A DNA stretch of 64,000 nt from Anaerostipes caccae L1-92 (GTDB taxonomy: Bacteria > Bacillota > Clostridia > Lachnospirales > Lachnospiraceae). Of the stretch, positions 24,831 through 33,507 are shown in pieces. Position 1 is the first letter of the stretch. Each line of letters opens with the position of its first letter. The notes under the pieces were generated by a model. It did no database searches and was not told the DNA's origin. It saw only the letters and a program-made list of their open reading frames with translations. The translations under genes were made by a program, and so were the position numbers. The stretch spans positions 2,359,501-2,423,500 of the forward strand of contig NZ_AP023027.1 of the NCBI RefSeq assembly GCF_014467075.1, read 5' to 3'.

Positions 24831-25250
24831 TCAAAGATTCCTGACTGCAGTGATGAATGCTTTTTCCTTCGGTGATACCTCCGGTTCGCTTTTTTGATAT
24901 AACGTCTGCCGTTTTTTCTTTTCTTCCTGCTCTTTTTTGTATTTTGCGATATCCATGCCAATATACTCGGACGCCGTTCCATGGGTCCATTCCATGCCGG
25001 AGCCTTCCGCCGTCACCGCATCCACGACTTTCTTTTCCTTATCTGCAGCAAGGATCACAATATATTCTTTGTTAAAAACAGTACCTTTACACAGGCCGAA
25101 GCCAATCTGATATTCTTTTCCATATGTTTTTTTAAAATCCTCATAGAGCTTCCGCACCTCATCTGACTGCTGTTTTATCATATAAGAATATCCGATGAAC
25201 CCCAGTATTCCAATGACAATGATTACTCCTACCGCAATTTCCATCAGCAT
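24831..25250 (-). CDS. hypothetical membrane-anchored protein
   Basis: 139 residues. An N-terminal helix (about 4-24; EIAVGVIIVIGILGFIGYSYM) anchors a mostly soluble, Lys/Glu-rich cytoplasmic part. The middle region GLCKGTVFNKEYIVILAADKEKKVVDAVTAEG reads like a small beta domain, and the tail is charged. I do not recognise a family. The ribosome binding site GGGAGG lies 6 bases before ATG at 25250. It precedes hflX by 73 bases on the same strand. A scrap of its 5' end, with an internal deletion, recurs at 33107-33157. Confidence 0.7.
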   Translation of the reverse strand: MLMEIAVGVIIVIGILGFIGYSYMIKQQSDEVRKLYEDFKKTYGKEYQIGFGLCKGTVFNKEYIVILAADKEKKVVDAVTAEGSGMEWTHGTASEYIGMDIAKYKKEQEEKKKRQTLYQKSEPEVSPKEKAFITAVRNL

Positions 25251-25488
25251 ATATTACCTCCCTGTACTGCTGTTGCTTGTCTTAATGATTATAAAATAGA
25301 CAAAATAAAATAACAATACAAAACATTTCTGTTATTCTTGTTGTAATATTTTTAAAGCTTATGAATATGCTGCTGCCTCCTGTTTTTCAAAAAAGAGACG
25401 TTCCTTGTAAATAGGGAGTTTATCAGAATGATGTACAGATATAAAAAACATGCTATAATAATAAAAAATATGAAGGGAGACACTTTCT
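25251..25488. promoter_or_regulatory. divergent region upstream of the DeoR regulator gene
   Basis: 238 AT-rich bases. An extended -10 TGCTATAAT (25451-25459) lies upstream of the ribosome binding site AAGGGAG at about 25472. The -35 is poor, which suggests an activated or weak promoter. The stretch AATAACAATACAAA near 25310 resembles the reversed TATTGTTT motif found around the PTS-glycyl radical promoter at 31.4 kb and could be an autoregulatory site. Confidence 0.4.
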
Positions 25489-26253
25489 ATGCTTGCAGAT
25501 GAACGTCATAATTCAATCATCGCTCAGATCAATCAATTTGGTTCTGTGCGTGTAAAAGATCTGAGCCAGATGTACAATGTGACGGAAGATTGTATTCGGA
25601 AAGATTTAACTTATTTAGAAAACCAGGGTCTGCTCAAGAAGATTTATGGAGGCGCTGTAAAAACCCGAGTTATGACACATGATTTTCAGGTTTCTGACCG
25701 TGCAGATAAAAACATTGAGGCAAAAAGGGCGATTGCCCAAAAGGCACTTTCATTAATTAAGGATGGAGATACCATATTTTTGGATATTTCCACAACCAAC
25801 ATCGAATTAGCCAAAATACTGGTATCTTCCAACAAGCATGTTACTCTGGTTACAAACTGTATTGATGTAATTCTGGCTGCAAATGTTCCTGACAGTAATG
25901 TCAAACTGATTGTGCTTGGAGGTACAACAGACGAATTACACGGTGGATTTGTCGGCGGAATCACAGATGCACAGTTAAAACAATATCAATTTGATATCGC
26001 ATTCATTGGTGTTGTCGGCGTTGATCTGGAACTGAACCGTGTCTCCACATATATAACAGAGGACGGAATAACAAAGCGCACTGCAATAGAATGCAGCAGC
26101 CGAAGCTACATGATGCTGGAAACCAGAAAACTCCATGAAGACGGAACCTTCTGGTATGCTCAAGTCAGCCATTTCACAGGTGCCCTTATGGACAAACTTC
26201 CTGACCAGTCTATCGGGAAATTGACAAAAGATTACCCGATTGAATGGTTATAA
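25489..26253 (+). CDS. DeoR family transcriptional regulator
   Basis: 254 residues. N-terminal DeoR helix-turn-helix (about 1-57; ERHNSIIAQINQFGSVRVKDLSQMYNVTEDCIRKDLTYLENQGLLKKIYGGA), then the DeoR sensor domain (about 75-235) with GDTIFLDISTTNIELAKIL and the NCIDVILAA and DIAFIGVVGVD motifs. This fold binds a phosphorylated sugar or similar metabolite. It converges with the PTS-glycyl radical enzyme operon and is the obvious candidate to sense that pathway's phosphorylated intermediate. Three copies of an AT-rich motif around that operon's promoter are possible operators. Confidence 0.92.
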   Translation: MLADERHNSIIAQINQFGSVRVKDLSQMYNVTEDCIRKDLTYLENQGLLKKIYGGAVKTRVMTHDFQVSDRADKNIEAKRAIAQKALSLIKDGDTIFLDISTTNIELAKILVSSNKHVTLVTNCIDVILAANVPDSNVKLIVLGGTTDELHGGFVGGITDAQLKQYQFDIAFIGVVGVDLELNRVSTYITEDGITKRTAIECSSRSYMMLETRKLHEDGTFWYAQVSHFTGALMDKLPDQSIGKLTKDYPIEWL

Positions 26254-26270
26254 CACATACATTACAACTA

Positions 26271-26307
26271 CAGGGGTATGGCACAAAACGCATGTGCCAC
26301 ACCCCTG
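26271..26307. terminator. bidirectional terminator between deoR-type gene and activase gene
   Basis: Stem CAGGGGTATGGCACA / TGTGCCACACCCCTG with one mismatched pair and a 7-base loop, followed on the plus strand by TTTCTTATTTT. It serves the DeoR gene and, in the other direction, the glycyl radical operon. Confidence 0.9.
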
Positions 26308-26311
26308 TTTC

Positions 26312-27235
26312 TTATTTTAAAACCTTATTTCCCAGAATGCCTTCAACATGATACTTCAAAAAAATATCCGTATACTTTTCCAGATCAGCCGCCTTCATAT
26401 TCGGTACACTCTGATATTGATAAGGAATACCCATTTGGTCATATTTGCTTTTCCCCAGATTATGAAATGGAAGAAGTTCGACTTTTGAAATCTTGTTTTG
26501 GTGTGCAAATTCAACAATTTCTTCTATCACCTCATATTCGTCATTGAATCCGGGAATGACAGGTACGCGTATGATGATATGGTCCGGATGATACTGTGCA
26601 ATCGTTTGAATATTATGTTTGATCAAATCCAGATGTCCGCCCGTCACCTGATACAATTTGTCAGCCCTGGAATGTTTCATGTCAAACAAGAACAAATCCA
26701 CATTTCCCAGAACCTCTTCGAGTAACCGTGTTTCAAATTCTCCGCATGTTTCTATACAGATATGATAGTTTCTTTTTTTCAACTCCTTCAACAGGCTTTT
26801 CAAAGCAGCAAATTGTGTAAACACTTCCCCGCCGGAAAGCGTTACTCCTCCCTGACTTTCCTGATAATACGCATCATCCTTTTCTATTTCTTTCAATATT
26901 TCCTCGATAGTACATGATTTCCCAACCCAACTTAGTGCAGACTGCAGACACCCGAAAACACATTTATTACAATGAATACAACAATTCTCATGATACTTGA
27001 TATGATGATCATCTGCATACAGAGCCTGTTTTGGGCAATGTTCCAGACAGTGACCACAGCCTGTACATTTGCTTTCACTGTGAAACAGATGTGTTTTTAT
27101 TTGCTGTGACTCCGGATTGGCACACCACGGACAATGAAGAGGACATCCCTGAAAGAATACGACACTGCGTATTCCCGGTCCGTCGTGAATGGCGAACCGT
27201 TCAATTTCCATAATCTGAACCTTTTGATCAATCAT
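26312..27235 (-). CDS. glycyl radical enzyme activating protein (radical SAM)
   Basis: 307 residues. It makes the glycyl radical on the partner enzyme encoded just upstream. The radical SAM cluster ligands are Cys31, Cys35 and Cys38 (GCPLHCPWCANPE). Between this and the barrel are two ferredoxin-type clusters, CTGCGHCLEHCP and CIHCNKCVFGC, the insert found in activases of the dehydratase/lyase type but absent from pyruvate formate-lyase activase. The start is ATG at 27235 with GAGGG upstream; it overlaps the glycyl radical enzyme stop by 8 bases. Confidence 0.93.
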   Translation of the reverse strand: MIDQKVQIMEIERFAIHDGPGIRSVVFFQGCPLHCPWCANPESQQIKTHLFHSESKCTGCGHCLEHCPKQALYADDHHIKYHENCCIHCNKCVFGCLQSALSWVGKSCTIEEILKEIEKDDAYYQESQGGVTLSGGEVFTQFAALKSLLKELKKRNYHICIETCGEFETRLLEEVLGNVDLFLFDMKHSRADKLYQVTGGHLDLIKHNIQTIAQYHPDHIIIRVPVIPGFNDEYEVIEEIVEFAHQNKISKVELLPFHNLGKSKYDQMGIPYQYQSVPNMKAADLEKYTDIFLKYHVEGILGNKVLK

Positions 27236-29504
27236 AAAGAACCCTCGCCATAACCTCATCCTGGACATCTTTTTCCAGGTCAACAAAGACGGCTGAAAAT
27301 CCACTGACTCTCACAATAAGATTGGGATACTTCTCCGGATGCTTCTGGGCATCCTCTAAAACACCTTTGTCAACCACAGTGATCATCAGATGGCATCCTC
27401 CATGTTTGAAATATGTTTTTAACAGCATGTTTGTTTTCTTCCTGTCGTTATTGAAAACGTTCGGAGTAAATTTCATGCTTTGAACACTTCCTCCATGGTA
27501 CCTTGGATCAAACTTGCGCAGTGAATTCAGACAGGCCGTCGGTCCCGACTTTGCCGCTCCGCTCTGCGGATTGTTGGCCGGATTCATAAACATCCCCGAC
27601 AATCTCCCATCCGGAGAAGCTGCCGTGCATCTGCCCCACTCTGTATTCACCTGATTATTGCTGATTACGATCAGAAAATACTGCAGTCCGGCATCAATCC
27701 CTCTCTGTCTAACACCTTTTGCAACATATTCGTACAAATCATTGGCAAGGTCATCCACTTCCTGCAAATCATTTCCGTATTTATCGCATTCCAGCAGATG
27801 TTTTCTCAATCTCTCATAGCCTTCAAAATTGTGCATGACAGCCTCATGAATTTCTTCCAGTGTATATGTATGATCCTCATATACCAGTTTTTTTATGGCA
27901 TACAGAGAATCGGAGGTATTGATATTTCCGTATGTTTCATTGGTGCCGCCCAGATACCTTACTCCTCCGTCCAGTAACGATTTCCCTCTCTCAATACAAT
28001 CATCCATCAGAATACTCGTAAACAGAAAGCTTACCTCCTGATTCATACATTCATATGAGTAACATTGACCCTTAATTGACAAATCCATATAGTAATCCAG
28101 CAGCTCTTTATAATTACTGTACAGATCATCGAAGGTTGCCATTTCTGATAAATCTTTGATCCGAACCGGTCCGGCCTTATATTTACCATCAAAAGGATCG
28201 ATTCCCTTATTTAAAGTAATGGTCAAAAGTTTCAGCAGATTAAATAAAATGTTTGGTGTACCAACGCTTTGTCCCTGTATAACAAATTCTGTACATCCCA
28301 ACGGAACATACTGCTCGGCAGCCTCCTTATCAATGCGCATCCCATACATAACTGCGGGAACATTCACATCGTCATTATACAAAGTAGGATATGTTGCTCC
28401 CTCACCCAGGCTGTCCATAGCCATATTCCAGATATCTTCCGGTGTCTCTTTATTAAAACGCAGAGTAAATTGCGGTTCCACATATTTGCAGTCCTTTGTA
28501 ACTTTGATTGCCAGCCTGGCAAATTCATCAGCCTCTTTCGGATTCTTCCGTCCATATCCTCCAACGATAATTCTTCCATTGACGGTTGTTCTCCGGTTTT
28601 CAATCAATGTCCATAAAGATTTCAAATATGCATACGCTTCATCTTCTGTAATAAGACCTTTTCTCAGATCATTGACAAGATAAGGTCCGAGAATATCATC
28701 TAACCGCCCATAATTAATACATCCCGCCACCAGCGCATACAGCCAGATCAGCTGGATTGCCTGGTGAAATGTCTCTGGTTTTGAAGAACGGATATGCTTT
28801 AAATCTTTTAACATCAGATCCAGTTCTCTCTGTCTTGAATCTGACGCACCAGCACAGGCATCTTTTAACTTTCTCTGCTGATCATCAATTACAGTCTGGA
28901 GCAAATACATGGCGTCCAAAGAACTTTGCAGAAAATCATTTCCTGGATCTGCTTTTATTTTATCCCGAATGTGCTCTATGATCCCTCCAATACCTCTTTC
29001 ACACAGCCAGTCATAATGCAGCATCATTCCGGATAACCGTGCGGTTGCCATCAGCGGATAATCACAGTCTATGAACCTTCCAATGGTTGTTTCCGTCAGA
29101 ACATGCCGGCAAAAAAGTGCTTTCACATCATGATCTTCCCAGTATTCAAATAGTTTCTCCACACGGTTTTCATATTCTTTCCCAATGTTTCTTTCAAATT
29201 CCCTTAGCTTATGGAATACGCAGTAATGTCCGACTCCGCCAAGGGATGTCACACAGCCGAAACCTATGGGCAGGAAGTCCAGACGTCCAACAATCAGATC
29301 CTTTTCTTCTATTTTACGGAACATCCTGGGATACAAAACCTTCAGACATTCCACTTCCCGTTTTTCCTTACAGAGGCTGTCATATCTTCTATGTGTCTCA
29401 GTATAAAGTTCCATAATCTCCAATTGTTCAACAAAAGACTTCTCACATGGAATTTTGACACTGACTTCGGCATTCTGCTCCCCTTCAATCAGACTTTTTT
29501 TCAT
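27228..29504 (-). CDS. glycyl radical enzyme, PflD-like, probable sugar-phosphate C-O lyase
   Basis: 758-residue glycyl radical enzyme of the pyruvate formate-lyase superfamily, oxygen-sensitive and cytoplasmic. The glycyl loop is RVSGFSA with Gly735. The thiyl residue is Cys404 in PLGCTEFVIQGQS; a single Cys rather than the Cys-Cys pair of true pyruvate formate-lyase rules out that activity. The downstream activase has two ferredoxin clusters, and a PTS permease is cotranscribed, so the substrate should be a phosphorylated sugar or polyol. The E. coli frw-pflD-pflC locus has the same logic and acts on 1,5-anhydromannitol-6-phosphate; the same or a related reaction is inferred here, not shown. 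The start is ATG at 29504 with AAGGG 7 bases upstream. Confidence 0.9.
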   Translation of the reverse strand: MKKSLIEGEQNAEVSVKIPCEKSFVEQLEIMELYTETHRRYDSLCKEKREVECLKVLYPRMFRKIEEKDLIVGRLDFLPIGFGCVTSLGGVGHYCVFHKLREFERNIGKEYENRVEKLFEYWEDHDVKALFCRHVLTETTIGRFIDCDYPLMATARLSGMMLHYDWLCERGIGGIIEHIRDKIKADPGNDFLQSSLDAMYLLQTVIDDQQRKLKDACAGASDSRQRELDLMLKDLKHIRSSKPETFHQAIQLIWLYALVAGCINYGRLDDILGPYLVNDLRKGLITEDEAYAYLKSLWTLIENRRTTVNGRIIVGGYGRKNPKEADEFARLAIKVTKDCKYVEPQFTLRFNKETPEDIWNMAMDSLGEGATYPTLYNDDVNVPAVMYGMRIDKEAAEQYVPLGCTEFVIQGQSVGTPNILFNLLKLLTITLNKGIDPFDGKYKAGPVRIKDLSEMATFDDLYSNYKELLDYYMDLSIKGQCYSYECMNQEVSFLFTSILMDDCIERGKSLLDGGVRYLGGTNETYGNINTSDSLYAIKKLVYEDHTYTLEEIHEAVMHNFEGYERLRKHLLECDKYGNDLQEVDDLANDLYEYVAKGVRQRGIDAGLQYFLIVISNNQVNTEWGRCTAASPDGRLSGMFMNPANNPQSGAAKSGPTACLNSLRKFDPRYHGGSVQSMKFTPNVFNNDRKKTNMLLKTYFKHGGCHLMITVVDKGVLEDAQKHPEKYPNLIVRVSGFSAVFVDLEKDVQDEVMARVLYD

Positions 29505-29536
29505 TTCTTTTCCCTTCACCTGTCATCTTATATCAT

Positions 29537-31408
29537 TTATTTTTTTGTCCTGGCCGTTTTAATGGCATAATACACCAGTGCAGTTACAATAGATCCTGTC
29601 AGCATACAGATAATTGCGAGCAACGGATGATTGGTTAATCCTAAAACTACAACAATCGGTCCGCCCCAGGCAATGGCATCTGTAATCGAAAAGAGTAATC
29701 CCATAGTGGTTGCTACCGCAGAACCGATCATACTTGCCGGAATTACTGCCAGCGGATCGGCTGCCGCGAAAGGAATGGCTCCCTCTGAGACCCCACAAAA
29801 TCCCATGACCAGCGCCGCTTTACCGCTTGCTTTTTCTTCATCATTAAAAAATCTGCTCCTGCGGTCCATAAAGGTTGCAATCGCCATTCCGATCGGTGCC
29901 ACAGGAATTGCCATTGCTTCAGCTCCAATAAACTCAAACTGTCCCTGCGCCATCATGCCGATTGAAAACATGAAAAGTGTCTTTCCGACCGGGCCGCCGA
30001 AATCAAATCCCTGCATGAAGCCCATCACAATACCTAAAATAATAAGACTGCCGCCGTTCAGCCCGGACAACATATCAGACAGGGCTGTCATCATTGAACT
30101 GATCGGAACTCCTATGACAAATATAAATGCAAAACTTACAATCAGCGATGAAGCAATGGGAATGATGATCAGCGGAACCAAACTTTGGATCGCCTCCGGG
30201 AATTTTATCTTTTTCATTGCCTTCACCACATATCCGGCTAAAAATCCTGCAACAATGGCACCCAGAAAACCGGTTCCGGATTCTGACCCATAAAAAGAAC
30301 CATTGACTGCAACCCAGCCTCCCAGTAAACCGGGTGCCAATGCGACTTTATCACCAATCGCATATGCAATATACCCTGCAAGAATCGGAGTCATCAGTGT
30401 CATCCCGGCACTGCCCAGGTCGGCTATTTTCTGCCAGAAGCTTCCATCCGGAATGACAAGACCGGTATCTGTAACCTGACCGCCGAATGCATATGCAAGA
30501 GCCGTCATGATACCTCCGACGATTACAAACGGAAGCATATAAGAAACACCATTCATCAAAGCAGTATAAATACTCCCTTCCCGTTTCTGCCCTGTCTGAG
30601 AATTGCTTCTATCACCATTATGATGGTAAATCTCTCCTTCTCCATTTAAGGCTTTCTCAATCAAATCATCTGCTTTATTAATACCGTCCTTAACTTTTGC
30701 ATAGATAATTCTCTTGCCGTCAAAACGGGACATTTCCACTGCTCTGTCACTTGCTATGATAACACATTCTGCTTGCGCTATTTCCCCTGCAGTTGGGGAG
30801 TTTTCTACCCCGATCGACCCATTTGTCTCAACCTTGATCTGTACTCCGTGCTCACCCGCTGCTTTCTGCAGTGCTTTCGCTGCCAGATATGTATGTGCGA
30901 CTCCTGATGTACACCCAGTTGCTCCCAACAACAGCACATCCGAATGATTGTTTATGACTTCCTTCTTTTCCTGGCAAAAAAGCTGTAAAACATCCTCTTC
31001 TGTCCTGGCATTCTTTAAAGCCGTAATATTTTCCTTCTCTAACAAGACACCTGTAACCTTGCCCAGAACTTCTATATGTTCTTTCGCCGCATTTTCAGGC
31101 ATCGCCACCATAAAGAATACATAGCTCTTTTCCTTCGATTCTCCAAAAATAACTCCTTTCTGCGAAATACCAATCGCAACAGAGGGCTGACAAACAGCTT
31201 TTGATTTGGCGTGCGGCATAGCAGCTCCTATTTCCAGATCAGTTGTGATTTCTGCCTCTCTTGCGTATACATCTTTTGTAAATTGCTCCTTGTCACTGAG
31301 CCTCCCATCTTTCCACAAAACTTCAACCATTTCATTAATAATCTGATCTTTGGTTAATCCAGTCAAACTCAACTTGACCAGTTTTTCCGAAAATAATGCA
31401 TGTTCCAT
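29537..31408 (-). CDS. PTS fructose-family transporter subunit EIIABC
   Basis: 623-residue fused permease: EIIA (about 1-150, His66 in GAAMPHAK), EIIB (about 157-255, Cys166 in LGATGCTSGVAHT), and an EIIC of about ten membrane segments (280-620). The order A-B-C is that of the fructose/mannitol (Fru) family, which phosphorylates incoming hexoses or hexitols. The gene is first in the operon with the glycyl radical enzyme and its activase. The transported sugar is probably the precursor of that enzyme's substrate rather than fructose itself. The transcript starts at the promoter at 31458-31486. Confidence 0.93.
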   Translation of the reverse strand: MEHALFSEKLVKLSLTGLTKDQIINEMVEVLWKDGRLSDKEQFTKDVYAREAEITTDLEIGAAMPHAKSKAVCQPSVAIGISQKGVIFGESKEKSYVFFMVAMPENAAKEHIEVLGKVTGVLLEKENITALKNARTEEDVLQLFCQEKKEVINNHSDVLLLGATGCTSGVAHTYLAAKALQKAAGEHGVQIKVETNGSIGVENSPTAGEIAQAECVIIASDRAVEMSRFDGKRIIYAKVKDGINKADDLIEKALNGEGEIYHHNGDRSNSQTGQKREGSIYTALMNGVSYMLPFVIVGGIMTALAYAFGGQVTDTGLVIPDGSFWQKIADLGSAGMTLMTPILAGYIAYAIGDKVALAPGLLGGWVAVNGSFYGSESGTGFLGAIVAGFLAGYVVKAMKKIKFPEAIQSLVPLIIIPIASSLIVSFAFIFVIGVPISSMMTALSDMLSGLNGGSLIILGIVMGFMQGFDFGGPVGKTLFMFSIGMMAQGQFEFIGAEAMAIPVAPIGMAIATFMDRRSRFFNDEEKASGKAALVMGFCGVSEGAIPFAAADPLAVIPASMIGSAVATTMGLLFSITDAIAWGGPIVVVLGLTNHPLLAIICMLTGSIVTALVYYAIKTARTKK

Positions 31409-31434
31409 TGTTTCCTCCTTTTTCTAGTGGTTGG

Positions 31435-31527
31435 TATTGTTTTTTATTCTTTTTATTATTTTATCTTCTTTTTAAGCACATGTCAATATTTATTTTATTG
31501 TTTATTATTTATATTATTGTTTTTATT
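31435..31527 (-). promoter_or_regulatory. promoter of the PTS-glycyl radical operon with three AT-rich operator-like repeats
   Basis: On the minus strand TTGACA (31486-31481), 17 bases, TAAAAT (31463-31458). The plus-strand motif TATTGTTTWTTATT occurs at 31435-31448 downstream of the -10, at 31496-31509 just upstream of the -35, and in slightly shorter form at 31515-31527. The copies flank the promoter as would be expected for a repressor that bridges it. The DeoR protein at 25489 is the natural candidate. Confidence 0.65.
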
Positions 31528-31619
31528 GCTTTATTAAATTTTCTTTGTAGACAGATGTCTCTATTCTATCAACCAACTCGCTTTTGTTCTTATAAATCCT
31601 TTAAAGTATAAGAAAAGGG

Positions 31620-31725
31620 ACTGCTGTCCAGCTTTTAACTGGCACTACAGCCCCACAAAAACGATATTTTCTATTTTTTTAAACCCTAGTCTTTCCAACG
31701 GCTATATTAATGGAAATCATAGGAG
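31620..31725 (-). pseudogene. decayed tail of an SDR gene with its terminator (copy 1)
   Basis: On the minus strand 31725-31683 reads MISINIAVGKTRV-stop, against VTINVAGGKTRG-stop at the end of the intact dehydrogenase gene at 34776. It is followed by a hairpin with CCAG/CTGG at its core (31628-31655) and TTTTCTTATA. The hairpin and its flank resemble 32980-33045. The upstream reading frame is not recoverable, so only the 3' end and terminator of a former short-chain dehydrogenase gene remain. Confidence 0.55.
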
Positions 31726-31796
31726 TTTCAGAACTGTTGCAGTATAACTTCAATATTTACAATTTATTTACATGTTCTTACATTTTCCCGTTGCTA

Positions 31797-31825
31797 TTGT
31801 TATAGCATACCAATTCTTTTATAAT
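31797..31825 (+). promoter_or_regulatory. promoter of the first four-helix membrane protein gene
   Basis: TTGTTA (31797-31802), 17 bases, TATAAT (31820-31825), about 55 bases before the ATG at 31881. The spacing and the TTGCTAT-containing flank resemble the promoter of the related gene at 33587. The 470 bases between 31409 and 31880 otherwise hold the leftward PTS promoter and an SDR gene remnant. Confidence 0.65.
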
Positions 31826-31880
31826 GTAGACAGTATATATTTTCTGCAGTACATGCAGTATATAGGAAAGGAGCTCTCTT

Positions 31881-32246
31881 ATGAAAAAAGTTTTGATATT
31901 TGCGGCACCTGCCGTTTCCTACCTAATGGCATACGGTATCACCGTGGCAGAAGAACAGGCGCTGTATCGTCCGGATATGACCATGCAGCCTTTTATTCTA
32001 AAATGCATATTTTTTGTACTGCTCGGAGTCCTGCTGAGCCTTTTCACCAGACATATCGCTGCTGAGACAGGAAACCGTGTCATACATATCATATGTATTG
32101 CCGGCATCATCCTTCCGGTGCTCCTTTGGCTGTATTCTATCCGACATGATCCGGCAGGAACTATGGATTATTATTTTCTTGTTTATTTTCTTTATCTCGG
32201 CGGTTACGCTGCTGCATTCCATGTTATAATCAGAAACAAACATTAA
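31881..32246 (+). CDS. hypothetical four-helix membrane protein (paralogue 1)
   Basis: 121 residues with four hydrophobic segments (about 3-20, 36-55, 68-86, 96-114) and few loop residues. It is clearly related to the 124-residue protein at 33587: shared are SY(L/I)-AY-IT, EEQ, FVLLG/VFLGI, (I)LWLY and the near-identical YYFLVYFLYLGGY. Base composition is ordinary for this genome, unlike its AT-rich relative. The ribosome binding site AAAGGAG is 7 bases before ATG. There is no secreted partner downstream; an acetyltransferase gene follows after 31 bases. I do not recognise the family. Confidence 0.75.
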   Translation: MKKVLIFAAPAVSYLMAYGITVAEEQALYRPDMTMQPFILKCIFFVLLGVLLSLFTRHIAAETGNRVIHIICIAGIILPVLLWLYSIRHDPAGTMDYYFLVYFLYLGGYAAAFHVIIRNKH

Positions 32247-32277
32247 AATAAAAATCAGATATTATACGGGGGAAAAC

Positions 32278-32721
32278 ATGAGAATTACTGAAGTAAAAGA
32301 AAGAACTCCATTGCTGATAGAACAGCTGTTAAAAGTGTGGGAGAACTCTGTAAGAAAGACACATCTCTTTTTATCGGATAACGAAATATTAAATATCAAA
32401 AAATATGTCCCTGAAGCATTCATGAATATTTCTCATTTGATTATTGCAGAAGACGAAAATAACTGTCCTGTTGCATTTATGGGACTGGAAAATCAAGTAC
32501 TAGAAATGCTGTTTCTTTCACCGGAAGAAAGAGGAAAAGGCTTGGGAAAGAAGTTAATTCAATATGGGATCGAAAACTATTCCATCAATGAGCTGGCTGT
32601 CAATGAACAAAATCCCCTTGCCAAGGGATTTTATGAGCACATGGGCTTTCAGGTCTACAAACGAACCGATCACGACGAACAGGGCAATCCTTACCCGCTT
32701 TTATATATGAAATTAAATTAA
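32278..32721 (+). CDS. GNAT family N-acetyltransferase
   Basis: 147 residues with the acetyl-CoA-binding signature LSPEERGKGLGKKLI (R/Q-x-x-G-x-G/A) at about 83-97. The final motif B region ELAVNEQNPLAKGFYEHMGFQVYKRT is typical of YjaB/RimI-like acetyltransferases. The substrate is unknown. The ribosome binding site is GGGGGA. It is probably cotranscribed with the membrane protein gene at 31881, 31 bases upstream. Confidence 0.88.
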   Translation: MRITEVKERTPLLIEQLLKVWENSVRKTHLFLSDNEILNIKKYVPEAFMNISHLIIAEDENNCPVAFMGLENQVLEMLFLSPEERGKGLGKKLIQYGIENYSINELAVNEQNPLAKGFYEHMGFQVYKRTDHDEQGNPYPLLYMKLN

Positions 32722-33045
32722 ACTATCTTAAAGATTGTGTAGACCTCTAGACTGATGTCCGATAAGGGAGTGTAAGATTAATTCTATCCTTCAGCAACTA
32801 TCACCCTATCTTATATTAGTTCTTTGAGGTGACACTCGCTTTAACAGAGGAAGATAACTTACATGACGGTGGATTTGGAAGAATGTTTTTAAATCGACCT
32901 TTTTCCCTTATGTGCTCCCTCTTATGAGATATTTTTTTACAGTCCGCCAAACGGCGGACTTTCCTATTATTTGAGAAGAAGAGATTGTCAGACAGCTTTT
33001 AACTGACAGTGCAGCCTCTACAAAAATGGTCCTTTCTATTTTTCT

Positions 33046-33095
33046 TAGACTCTAGCCTATCCGCTGACTACATTGATGGTCATGCCATTTCCCAA
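33046..33095 (-). pseudogene. decayed tail of an SDR gene (copy 2)
   Basis: The plus-strand segment CTACATTGATGGTCA is identical to bases inside the 3' end of the dehydrogenase gene at 34776, and the flanks align with scattered changes. On the minus strand it reads GMTINVVSG-stop against GVTINVAGGKTRG-stop. The downstream bases match the terminator region of copy 1 at 31620. No longer reading frame survives. Confidence 0.55.
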
Positions 33096-33106
33096 TTTCC
33101 TTTATT

Positions 33107-33157
33107 CTTAATCTGCAGCAAGAACCACTCCTACCGTAATTTCCATCAGCATATGTT
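33107..33157 (-). pseudogene. chimeric scrap of the 24831-25250 gene
   Basis: The minus strand reads MLMEITVGV fused to VLAAD and a stop. The first part is the N-terminus of the hypothetical membrane protein at 24831-25250 (MLMEIAVGV). The second part is its ILAADKEK segment, about 60 residues further on. At the DNA level both halves match (ATCTGCAGCAAG and CAATTTCCATCAGCATAT-like). It is a copy that lost its middle and then decayed. Confidence 0.6.
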
Positions 33158-33507
33158 ATCTCTTCTTATTTACTTCAATATTTACATCAATTAAATCTAT
33201 AAAAAATACAAGCCAACAATCTCTAGCTTTTCTGGTTATTGATTAGAGACTCAAAAATAACAACATGTAAAATAATAAATCTTTTAATGTATTTTATATT
33301 TCTAAAATGGTGAATTATAATTTTACACAAATATTCAATTTTTTATTTGTAATAACATTACTAGTTTTTAAAACATATTTCTAAATTATTAAGAGAGATT
33401 TGACTATAAATCCACATAGTTGTTTGGTCAAATTTATAGTTGTTTCAATCATTACATTTCTATGAATTTTTTATATTTGTTTATACTTACAATATTTTAT
33501 ATTTCGA

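Noticed and set aside
27228..29504. True pyruvate formate-lyase
   Set aside because: The active site has one Cys followed by Thr-Glu, not the adjacent Cys-Cys pair, and the activase has ferredoxin inserts absent from PFL activase.
31409..31560. Catabolite-responsive element at the PTS-glycyl radical promoter
   Set aside because: No sequence close to TGNAANCGNTNNCA was found there, nor at the sorbose-type promoter at 40.5 kb.
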